Below, one piece after another: positions 1 through 7,327 of a DNA stretch of 64,000 bases (position 1 is the first letter of the stretch; every line of letters begins with the position of its first letter). A program made the position numbers and the translations under genes. Source of the DNA: Psychroflexus longus (GTDB taxonomy: Bacteria > Bacteroidota > Bacteroidia > Flavobacteriales > Flavobacteriaceae); contig NZ_JAIQZE010000006.1 of the NCBI RefSeq assembly GCF_020164595.1, forward strand, positions 97,456-161,455, read 5' to 3'. A model generated the notes under the pieces. It searched no databases. It was given only the letters and a program-made list of their open reading frames with translations, and was not told where the DNA came from.

Positions 1-452
1 AAGGGTTTTTCAGCCTTTTTTGTTTCAGTCGTTTCTGAAATTTCTGAGGCTTCAGCGGTTTTAGCAATATCATAATTGGAGTTACCAAGAGAATCCACTT
101 TCACATTGATCAAGGCATCATTTAAATATATTTGGTCGATTTTCAAGCCTTCATCTTTAAAAAGCTGCATTACACCCATCGCTATATTGAAGTTTTTAAC
201 ATAAACTAAAGTATCTCCCTCAAATGGCGCTTTGTTAATTACGCTCACCTCTTCAAGACTCAAACTTGCGTTAGGAAAATTTCTAAACAAACTTAAATCT
301 AAGGAAGCCCATTCTATTTGAGCATTTACATTATCATTAGCTGCCTTTTTAACCATTTTTTCTATACTCCCTTTGAATAATATTGGGGTAAGAAATAAAG
401 CAATGATGAGTATTAAGAAAACAACACCGATAATCTTAAAAGCCTTTTTCAT
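1..452 (-). CDS. AsmA-like protein, N-terminal part (runs off left edge)
   Basis: Reading the minus strand from an ATG at 450-452 gives an open frame of 150 codons that leaves the window without a stop. It starts with MKKAFKIIGVVFLI and a hydrophobic segment (about residues 7-26). Then follow a region with the AsmA pattern (IEWASLDLSLFRNFPNASL, then an EVSV strand) and a hydrophilic E/T/K-rich stretch near residue 140. AsmA-family proteins are anchored in the inner membrane and span the periplasm; they affect outer-membrane assembly or lipid transfer. Bacteroidetes carry several large (800-1000 aa) paralogues of unknown specificity. It lies 89 nt downstream of yhhQ on the same strand. The family call rests on the N-terminus only. 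Confidence 0.7.
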   Translation of the reverse strand, partial: MKKAFKIIGVVFLILIIALFLTPILFKGSIEKMVKKAANDNVNAQIEWASLDLSLFRNFPNASLSLEEVSVINKAPFEGDTLVYVKNFNIAMGVMQLFKDEGLKIDQIYLNDALINVKVDSLGNSNYDIAKTAEASEISETTETKKAEKP

Positions 453-541
453 AAGTAATAATTTGAACCTAAAATTACGTAATGGCTTCTCGTTTATACC
501 AAAAAAAGAATTAAAATTTAGAATTGTTCAACTTCAGGAAA

Positions 542-1231
542 TTAGGATTCTTGAATCTCTTCGCCTTGCTTAAGATTAAATTTTTTTCGAAACAAAAACA
601 CTACCAGATATAAGAGAGGCGTATCGAAAAGAGCAATAAGGGCCTTAAAGAGAAAACCACTCAAGAGCAGTCCTCCAAAAAGATCCCATTCCAATTCTCC
701 AAAAACTGAAAGAAGAAAAACTACAGCAAACGTATCCACAAATTGTGATGAGAATGTTGAGAAGTTGTTCCTTAACCAGAGGTATTTCCCTTTGGTCAAT
801 TTTTTCCAAAAATGGTATACATAGATATCAACGTATTGAGCAAGAAGATAGGCCATCATCGAAGCCGCGACGGCGATGGTTGTAGCCCCAAAAACATTAT
901 TAAAAACTTCATCCCCCACTGGAGACCATGATGTGGCTGGAACCGCATTTGCCACCAAAATGATAAGGAGTGAAAAAACGGAAGCAAAAATTCCAATAGT
1001 TACAACTTGGTTCGCTTTCTTTTTACCGTAAATCTCACTTATGGAATCTGTGATTAAAAACGTGATGGGATACGGTAACACGCCCACTGAAATTTCAAAT
1101 CTATACAGCCCAAAAAAATCCCAGTAGAAAAACTTTTGAAAAATTAAATTGGAAACGACCAAGGATGTTATGAATAATGCAGCAAGTATTAAGTAAATGC
1201 GATCTGCAGAAATTTTTTGTAGTGCCGTCAA
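542..1231 (-). CDS. yhhQ: Queuosine precursor transporter (YhhQ/Vut_1 family)
   Basis: A 229-residue polytopic membrane protein with about six hydrophobic segments. The segment PITFLITDSISEIYGKKKA carries the D(S)ISEIYG signature of the YhhQ/VUT family, and a later VDTFAVVFLL helix fits as well. The family imports preQ0/preQ1 through the inner membrane for queuosine modification of GUN-anticodon tRNAs. The stop lies 89 nt before the AsmA-like gene on the same strand. The divergent folK fusion starts 113 nt away, and that gap carries a -7-like box for each gene. The likely leader is about 27 nt, too short for a preQ1 riboswitch, and I see none. Family assignment is firm; the substrate is inferred from family knowledge. 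Confidence 0.9.
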   Translation of the reverse strand: MTALQKISADRIYLILAALFITSLVVSNLIFQKFFYWDFFGLYRFEISVGVLPYPITFLITDSISEIYGKKKANQVVTIGIFASVFSLLIILVANAVPATSWSPVGDEVFNNVFGATTIAVAASMMAYLLAQYVDIYVYHFWKKLTKGKYLWLRNNFSTFSSQFVDTFAVVFLLSVFGELEWDLFGGLLLSGFLFKALIALFDTPLLYLVVFLFRKKFNLKQGEEIQES

Positions 1232-1251
1232 CTATAATTGAATTTGATATT

Positions 1252-1291
1252 TACCTTTGCGGCAAATCTAAGCTGTAATTTTTAAACTCAA
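1252..1291. promoter_or_regulatory. Face-to-face promoter boxes for folK-dNK (+) and yhhQ (-)
   Basis: Plus-strand TACCTTTG at 1252-1259 fits the Bacteroidetes -7 consensus TAnnTTTG and points to folK. Minus-strand TAGATTTG (plus CAAATCTA, 1263-1270) points to yhhQ and has a TTG (plus CAA, 1289-1291) 18 nt upstream. The two boxes are separated by only CGG, forming the near-palindrome TAccTTTGcggCAAAtcTA. No good -33 TTG is visible for the plus box. Start sites are inferred, not measured. Confidence 0.5.
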
Positions 1292-1343
1292 TACATTTTG
1301 CAGTTGATTGTAAATCAATATTCATTAAAATTTTCTTAACAAA

Positions 1344-2486
1344 TTGAATACGACCATCACTACGTATATAGCTTTAGGAAGTAACCAAGGCGACAAATTT
1401 CATTGGCTTAGAGAATCCATTGATGCAGTTTACAACACAGTAGGTGATGTCACGCGAGTTTCAAAACTATATAAAACACCATCTTGGGGGTTTGAAGGTG
1501 AAGATTTCTTAAATGCTGTCATAGAGGTCCAAACCAGATTTTCTGCTGAAGTTACTTTAGAAAAACTTTTGAAAATTGAACTCAATCTTGGTAGAGTAAG
1601 AACATCCAAAACAGGTTACCAAGCCAGAACCATTGATCTTGATATTTTGTTCTATGGAAATTCAGTTATTGAAACCAGTGAACTCACGGTTCCTCACCCT
1701 AAACTTACCGAGCGAAATTTTGTTTTATATCCTTTGTCTGATTTAGCTCCGGATATGATTCATCCTACATTGAATCAACCGATTTCTGTTTTAGTAGAAA
1801 ATAGTGAAGATGATTCCCACATTGAAGCGGTTGGAGAGGAACTAAAACCTAGAATCGCTGAGTTTAGACAAGTAAACTATCTTACTATTGAAGGAAATAT
1901 AGGGTCTGGAAAAACAAGCTTGGTTGAAATGATTGCTGAAGATTTTAATGGTAAATTGATTTTGGAACGTTTCAAAGACAATCCATTTTTGCCCAAGTTT
2001 TATGAAGATCAGACGAGATTTGCATTCCCCCTGGAAATGTCATTTCTAGCAGATCGTCATCAGCAATTAATGGATGATATCTCACAATTGGACTTGTTTA
2101 CAGACTTTGCTATTTCCGACTACAATCCCAATAAATCGCTAATTTTTTCGAAAGTAACTCTTCAAGAAGATGAATATGCTTTATATAAGAAGATATTCAA
2201 CATCATGTACAGCGATGTTCCAAAACCGGATGTTTACGTTTATCTCTATCAAAATATAGATCGCTTGTTAAGCAACATCAAAAAAAGAGGTCGTGATTAT
2301 GAGCAAAATATATCGCCAGACTATCTTAAAAACATACATGAAGGCTATTTGAATTTTTTCAATTCTCAGAATAAGATCGATGTAAAAATAATAGACATTA
2401 CAGATCTGGATTTTGTCAACAATCGCGAGGATTACTTATACCTTTTAGAAAAAATTTCTGAAATCAATAAAAAAGCATCACCCTAA
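1344..2486 (+). CDS. folK: HPPK (FolK) fused to a deoxynucleoside kinase
   Basis: A two-domain enzyme of 380 residues. Residues 7-150 are 6-hydroxymethyl-7,8-dihydropterin pyrophosphokinase (folate pathway): YIALGSNQG at the start and RTIDLDILFYG at 95-105, with the two Mg-binding aspartates at 98 and 100. Residues 178-378 are a deoxynucleoside kinase: P-loop GNIGSGKT at 184-191, ERF near 208-210, DRH at 237-239 and an Arg-rich lid near KKRGRDYEQ. The second domain would phosphorylate deoxynucleosides for salvage; its base preference cannot be read here. The start is TTG at 1344; it is required because HPPK begins immediately after it and no upstream ATG is in frame. It overlaps the convergent amine oxidase gene by 9 nt. 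Confidence 0.93.
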   Translation: MNTTITTYIALGSNQGDKFHWLRESIDAVYNTVGDVTRVSKLYKTPSWGFEGEDFLNAVIEVQTRFSAEVTLEKLLKIELNLGRVRTSKTGYQARTIDLDILFYGNSVIETSELTVPHPKLTERNFVLYPLSDLAPDMIHPTLNQPISVLVENSEDDSHIEAVGEELKPRIAEFRQVNYLTIEGNIGSGKTSLVEMIAEDFNGKLILERFKDNPFLPKFYEDQTRFAFPLEMSFLADRHQQLMDDISQLDLFTDFAISDYNPNKSLIFSKVTLQEDEYALYKKIFNIMYSDVPKPDVYVYLYQNIDRLLSNIKKRGRDYEQNISPDYLKNIHEGYLNFFNSQNKIDVKIIDITDLDFVNNREDYLYLLEKISEINKKASP

Positions 2487-3527
2487 CTTTTTTAAAAGTA
2501 GTTCTGCTACTTCCATTCCGCGATGTACAGCTCCATCCATATAACCTGGAGTTTGTCCAGCAGTCTCCGATGCTGAAAAATAGAGGCAATTCTCAAAGAA
2601 CCCTTCTCTTAACTTAGGATTCCCATTGTTTTGATGAGGAATAAGGGCTTTTGCCTGCTTATGGATTATAAAGGCTTCGTTTCTCCAGTTGACATCTGCA
2701 TAAGCTTTTATATCAAATGCCTTTTGATTGAAAGTGTCTCTTAATTGATTGGAAAGTCTTTCTTTTCTATTTTCTTCTGAAAGTTCAGAATACCCTGCAT
2801 TTAAGAAACCAACAAGTGCATTCTGTTCCCGGTCCTTATCACTATGGTCATACATTTCTTGTACGATCTGCTGAGCACTCATCAATGTTCCTATGTATCT
2901 ATCGTTTTTCCAAAAATCTGAATTAAAAGCCACTGAAAATTTTATGGAATCTGACATCCAGGTATGTGTATTTGAAAGCAAGTTTTGAAATGACTGCGGT
3001 AATCCCGGTTCAAATTCAATAGTATCCGCAATCAGTTGCAAGGGAATAGTGAGTATAAGGTAATCAGCCTCAAACTGATTTTGTTCCGTTTCAACAGTAA
3101 AAGTGTCTGAATAACTAATTGATTTTACAATTTCATTAAAATGAACTTTTCCGGTTTGTTTTTGGAATAAAGTATTTATAAGAGATGAAGATCCTGATTT
3201 AAATTTGAATGTAGATGATCCCTGATTAGGGATTTGAAAGCGTTCTAAGTTGCCTTTAGGTCTGAAATCATAAATGGCCTCACTCCCATTTTCTTGGGTT
3301 TTAAATGGAATTTCCAATTGATTAATAAGAGCCATAAGACTTGTGTGTTGAGGACCAAACCAGGTTGCTCCTAATTCTAGCTGGCAAGAGTTGACTTCTT
3401 TTGTAAAAATGCGACCACCTAGTCTTGGTCTGGCTTCTAAAATTTCTACCTCATACTCAGAATCCTTTAAAGCGAATGCTGAGGTTAAACCACTTAAACC
3501 TGCTCCTATAATTAAAACTTTTGGCAT
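2478..3527 (-). CDS. Flavin-dependent amine oxidase family protein
   Basis: The 349-residue protein starts with an FAD-binding Rossmann fold (GAGLSG at 8-13, then E and R of LEARPRLGGRI). It ends with the C-terminal FAD-contact motif of the monoamine-oxidase family (ETAGQTPGYMDGAVHRG). It is shorter than typical monoamine oxidases (about 450 residues) but has both ends, so it looks complete. There is no signal peptide, suggesting a cytoplasmic enzyme. The substrate is unknown; the same fold covers amine oxidases, protoporphyrinogen oxidases and carotenoid desaturases. Its 3' end overlaps folK-dNK convergently by 9 nt. Confidence 0.85.
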   Translation of the reverse strand: MPKVLIIGAGLSGLTSAFALKDSEYEVEILEARPRLGGRIFTKEVNSCQLELGATWFGPQHTSLMALINQLEIPFKTQENGSEAIYDFRPKGNLERFQIPNQGSSTFKFKSGSSSLINTLFQKQTGKVHFNEIVKSISYSDTFTVETEQNQFEADYLILTIPLQLIADTIEFEPGLPQSFQNLLSNTHTWMSDSIKFSVAFNSDFWKNDRYIGTLMSAQQIVQEMYDHSDKDREQNALVGFLNAGYSELSEENRKERLSNQLRDTFNQKAFDIKAYADVNWRNEAFIIHKQAKALIPHQNNGNPKLREGFFENCLYFSASETAGQTPGYMDGAVHRGMEVAELLLKKLG

Positions 3528-3689
3528 CTTTTTTTATGCAAATATCACTTTTAATCTTTCGATCACTTCTTCAGAAATTGTAAAGTAAGTTTAAAATTAA
3601 GAACTGAAAGTCATTCTTAGCGATTGAACTCTTACTTTCACAAATTAAAACAATTTTGAAATAAGTTCTATATTGTTTAAATATGTATT

Positions 3690-4487
3690 ATGGTAACCAC
3701 AATCAAGCAAAATATCATTAAAGAGATAGAAGTTGAGAAAGCTAAGGTTTCTAACTTATATCGAATCAAAAGCGAGACAAAAAAATTCACGGATCAACTT
3801 TTTTTGACGCTATTTGATAAGGAGACCGATGTTACAACTGGCATGGATGAATTGGAAAAGCAATTCAAAAATCTGGCAGATTTAGTTTGTTTCAAGGAAG
3901 AAGATCCTTGCCGGGAAATTTGGACAGATTTCATGAAAAAGCTTCCGGATATTCTTCGGAAACTCAATAAAGATGCCTGTTTTATTAAAGATAATGACCC
4001 TGCGGCAAATTCGATTGACGAAGTATATTTAGCCTATCCGGGCTTTTATGCAATAGCTATTTACCGATTAAGCAATGCCTTATTGGAGTTTGGATTACCT
4101 ATCGTACCACGATTGATGTCAGAATGTGCACATACTTCAACAGGCACTGATATAAATCCCGGGGCAAAAATTGGAAACCCTTTCTTTATAGATCATGCTA
4201 CAGGAGTGGTTATTGGTGAGACCTGTGAAATTGAAGATCGCGTAAAAATTTATCAGGGAGTTACTCTTGGAGCCTTGCTAGTTGATAAAAATCTTAGAAA
4301 TGTTAAGCGTCATCCCACAATCAAAAGTGATGTCACCATCTACGCAAATGCGACAATACTTGGTGGAAAAACAATTATTGGAGAAGGTTCAACGATTGGT
4401 GGTAATGTTTGGTTAACAAAGTCTGTTGACAGTAAGTCTACCGTAACACATAAAATGATGGTGAAAATTAATGAAAATAACGAATAA
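3690..4487 (+). CDS. cysE: Serine O-acetyltransferase
   Basis: The enzyme acetylates L-serine with acetyl-CoA to give O-acetylserine, the first step of cysteine synthesis. The 265-residue protein has a helical N-terminal half and a left-handed beta-helix. Catalytic-type residues are visible in CAHTSTGTDINPGAKIG (146-162) and IDHATGVVIGET (167-178), with His169 and an upstream Asp. The stop shares one base with the ATG of cysM (TAATG), so the two are co-transcribed and probably translationally coupled, matching the known CysE-CysM partnership. No upstream riboswitch or operator was recognised. Confidence 0.95.
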   Translation: MVTTIKQNIIKEIEVEKAKVSNLYRIKSETKKFTDQLFLTLFDKETDVTTGMDELEKQFKNLADLVCFKEEDPCREIWTDFMKKLPDILRKLNKDACFIKDNDPAANSIDEVYLAYPGFYAIAIYRLSNALLEFGLPIVPRLMSECAHTSTGTDINPGAKIGNPFFIDHATGVVIGETCEIEDRVKIYQGVTLGALLVDKNLRNVKRHPTIKSDVTIYANATILGGKTIIGEGSTIGGNVWLTKSVDSKSTVTHKMMVKINENNE

Positions 4488-5374
4488 TGAGTAGAAGTAT
4501 ATTAGACCTTATAGGCAATACACCCATAGTGGAAGCAAAAACCCTGGTGAAAAATCCTAACGTAAAACTTTTTCTTAAACTCGAAGGCCAAAATCCAGGC
4601 GGCAGCGTAAAAGATAGAGCCGCATACAATATGATCAAATCTGCTCTTGAGCGTGGGGATATTGACCAAAACACAAAGCTTATTGAACCGACAAGTGGAA
4701 ATACAGGCATTGCACTAGCGATGGTTGCTGGAATTTTTGGATTGGATATAGAACTTGTGATGCCTGATAATGCTACTGTAGAACGTGTTCAAACCATGAA
4801 AGCTTATGGTGCAAAAGTCACATTGACGGAAGGAGAAAAAGGGATTATGTATTCCAGAGATTATGCTGAGGAAAAAATGAAAACTGGCAATTACTACATG
4901 TTCAATCAATTTGCTAACGAAGACAACTGGAAAGCACATTACAAAACTACAGGTCCTGAAGTTTGGAGAGATACAGATCATAAAGTGACACATTTCGTTT
5001 CTTCAATGGGAACGACCGGAACAATTATGGGAACTTCCAGGTTTCTAAAAGAAAAAAATAAAGACATTCAACTTGTTGGAGTACATCCTGCTGAAGGAAC
5101 GAAAATCCCAGGAATCCGAAAATGGCCTGAAGAATATTTGCCTAAAATTTATGATCCAGCTCGAGTCGATCATATTTACGAGGTTAATCAGGAAGAAGCT
5201 ACCAAGATGGCTAGGTATTTGGCCGAAAAGGAAGGAATATTTTCAGGTATGAGCTCTGGAGGTGCAACCGCAGCCGCTGTGAAGCTTTGTGAAGGTTTAG
5301 ATCACGGTGTTGTGGTAAGTATTATCTGTGACAGAGGTGACCGTTACTTATCTTCTGAGTTATTTCAATTCTAA
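4487..5374 (+). CDS. cysM: Cysteine synthase (O-acetylserine sulfhydrylase, CysM type)
   Basis: A PLP enzyme that makes cysteine from O-acetylserine and sulfide (or thiosulfate for CysM types). Visible motifs are GGSVKDRAAYN (38-48) with PLP-lysine Lys42, TSGNTG (69-74) binding the substrate carboxylate, and the PLP-phosphate loop GTTGT (175-179). At 295 residues it is close to CysM (about 300) and shorter than CysK. It overlaps cysE by one base. The internal FSGMSSGGATAAA also fits the family. CysM rather than CysK is a judgement from length and sequence flavour. Confidence 0.93.
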   Translation: MSRSILDLIGNTPIVEAKTLVKNPNVKLFLKLEGQNPGGSVKDRAAYNMIKSALERGDIDQNTKLIEPTSGNTGIALAMVAGIFGLDIELVMPDNATVERVQTMKAYGAKVTLTEGEKGIMYSRDYAEEKMKTGNYYMFNQFANEDNWKAHYKTTGPEVWRDTDHKVTHFVSSMGTTGTIMGTSRFLKEKNKDIQLVGVHPAEGTKIPGIRKWPEEYLPKIYDPARVDHIYEVNQEEATKMARYLAEKEGIFSGMSSGGATAAAVKLCEGLDHGVVVSIICDRGDRYLSSELFQF

Positions 5375-5479
5375 AATTCAATCGGGATAAATGTTAAAAT
5401 TCAAAGACTTGCAAGCGATTCATTCTTAAAATTCATTTAAAAACTTAAATTTCGGCTTTTAACATTCAAATATCAGTGT

Positions 5480-6451
5480 ATGCCTAATGTTTTTATAAGC
5501 GGAACTGGAGCTTATGTACCGCCTAAAATAGTTCCGAATTCTTTCTTTGAGAAAGTAGGTTCTTCAGATGAATGGATTTATAACAAGCTTGGAATCAAAG
5601 AGCGACGTATCGCCGAAGACGAAGCCACCAGCGATTTGGCTTACAAAGCCGGATTGGATGCTGTAGAAAACGCAAAATTGAAAGTCGAGGATATCGATCT
5701 TATCATCGTGGCAACTACAACTCCAGATCGACAAGCACCATCCTGCGCCTGTTTCGTTCAGGAAAAAATGAAAGCTTTCAATGCCGTTGCTTTTGATGTC
5801 GCTGCAGTTTGTTCAGGAGCTTTGTTTACTATTTCTGTAGGCTACCAATTTGTAAAAAATGGAGTCTATAACAATGTTTTGGTTATCGGTGCCGATACAT
5901 TTTCGAACATCATAGACTGGGAACGAAGAGATTCAGTGTTTTTCGGAGACGGGGCTGGAGCTTTAGTTTTAAGTAAAACTGAAGAAGACAAAGGTTTTAT
6001 CGATTTCAATCTGCATTCTGATGGACGAGGAAAAGAACATTTCACCATTCCCGGTGGGGGTTCTGAAACTCCGGCTTCTGAAGAAACATTAAAAAACAGA
6101 ATGCACTACTTCCAAATGAATGGAAAGGAAGTTTTTGATACAGCAACTAAGGTCGTACCTGAATCAATTCAAGAACTTCTTGATAAAACTAAAACATCTA
6201 TAGACGATGTCAGCTTTTTGATTCCACACCAACCTAGCATCGGTATTTTGAAATCTATTGCAAAACAAATCGACATGCCATTTGAAAAGGTCATGACCAA
6301 TATGGATCGTTATGCCAATACTTCGGGCGCAACTATCCCTCTGGTGCTTGACGAAGTTCATAAAGCTGATAAATTTAAAAAAGACGACTTATTGCTTTTT
6401 GCAGCTGTTGGCGCTGGATGGACTTGGGGAACTGCACTTTACAAATGGTAA
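5480..6451 (+). CDS. 3-oxoacyl-ACP synthase III family protein (FabH-like)
   Basis: A 323-residue ketosynthase III with a full catalytic triad: Cys111 in DVAAVCSGALF, His250 in IPHQPS and Asn280 in DRYANTSGATIP. Such enzymes condense an acyl-CoA with malonyl-ACP to start fatty acids or special acyl chains. It is followed after 17 nt by a FabI-like reductase, and no other fatty-acid genes are nearby, so this may be a secondary, pathway-specific pair rather than the housekeeping FabH. The 105-nt gap to cysM contains no clear terminator, so read-through is possible. Confidence 0.88.
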   Translation: MPNVFISGTGAYVPPKIVPNSFFEKVGSSDEWIYNKLGIKERRIAEDEATSDLAYKAGLDAVENAKLKVEDIDLIIVATTTPDRQAPSCACFVQEKMKAFNAVAFDVAAVCSGALFTISVGYQFVKNGVYNNVLVIGADTFSNIIDWERRDSVFFGDGAGALVLSKTEEDKGFIDFNLHSDGRGKEHFTIPGGGSETPASEETLKNRMHYFQMNGKEVFDTATKVVPESIQELLDKTKTSIDDVSFLIPHQPSIGILKSIAKQIDMPFEKVMTNMDRYANTSGATIPLVLDEVHKADKFKKDDLLLFAAVGAGWTWGTALYKW

Positions 6452-6468
6452 TTTAAAAAGAAAGACTT

Positions 6469-7293
6469 ATGCTTAAAGGAAAAACATATCTCATCACAGG
6501 AATTGCTGATGAACATTCGTTGGCCATGTACGTAGCCAAAAAAATTAAAGAACACGGTGGTCAAGTCATTTGTACTGGCCTTGGTGTAAGTAAGTTTCAT
6601 GAAAATTTATCTGAGAAGGCTAAAGCATTTTTAGATCAAAATTTTAAGGACTTTCAGGAGAGCGTCCACAAAGAACTTGGAAAAGATACAGCAACAGAAA
6701 TCCTTGATGTTTCTCAGGAAGAGAGCGTCGCAGACTTTTGTGAAAATTTAAAAACAAAACAAATAAAAGTTGATGGTTTTCTTCACGCCATTGCTATGGA
6801 TAAAACCATCAGAAATAAAGTTGTGAAGCCTTTATTGGATGTCACTTTCAAAGAATTTTGCGATACAATGGAAGTATCTGCTTTTTCTTTGATCAGTCTT
6901 ACCAGCCATTTATTTAAAAACAACCTTTTGAATGCTGATGCATCTATTTGCTCCCTAAGCTATATTGCTGCATCAAAAGTTACTTTTCACCCCTACAGAA
7001 ACATAAGTATTGCAAAGGCTGCATTGGAAAGAATTACCGTTGAACTTGCAGATGAAATGGGACGAAAAAATGGGACGAGAGTCAATTGTATTCGGTTCTC
7101 CCCTTACATGGGAAGTAAAGCTGGGAATGCAACTTTGAACGAAAAAGATGTGGAATTTGCTCATCAAAAAAGTCCGCTTGGCAATGCTTTGCCAGAGGAC
7201 CTTGCTTATGAAGTTCTCAATTTATTGAGACCTAACGGTAGAACCACAGGAGAGATAAGACATGTAGACGGTGGTTATAACATTATGGGATAA
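6469..7293 (+). CDS. Enoyl-ACP reductase (FabI-like SDR)
   Basis: The 274-residue SDR protein has the FabI layout: an N-terminal nucleotide-binding segment (YLITGIADEHSLA, 7-19), LSY at 163-165, Tyr176 and Lys183 (Y-x6-K), and a C-terminal HVDGGYNIMG. The spacing of Tyr165, Tyr176 and Lys183 mirrors Tyr146, Tyr156 and Lys163 of E. coli FabI. It would reduce the enoyl-ACP double bond with NAD(P)H. It is fairly divergent from housekeeping FabI in the middle region. It lies 17 nt behind the KAS III gene, so the two probably work on the same acyl chain. An alternative is an SDR acting on another enoyl thioester. Confidence 0.8.
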   Translation: MLKGKTYLITGIADEHSLAMYVAKKIKEHGGQVICTGLGVSKFHENLSEKAKAFLDQNFKDFQESVHKELGKDTATEILDVSQEESVADFCENLKTKQIKVDGFLHAIAMDKTIRNKVVKPLLDVTFKEFCDTMEVSAFSLISLTSHLFKNNLLNADASICSLSYIAASKVTFHPYRNISIAKAALERITVELADEMGRKNGTRVNCIRFSPYMGSKAGNATLNEKDVEFAHQKSPLGNALPEDLAYEVLNLLRPNGRTTGEIRHVDGGYNIMG

Positions 7294-7327
7294 ACACTAA
7301 CAATGATTCCTTATTTAAAATTTCATT

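Noticed and set aside
1232..1343. preQ1 riboswitch before yhhQ
   Set aside because: The likely leader is about 27 nt and no pseudoknot-type C-rich/A-rich pattern is seen.
5866..6048. Minus-strand frames inside the KAS III and FabI-like genes
   Set aside because: They are antisense shadows of well-supported genes and have no recognisable domain.
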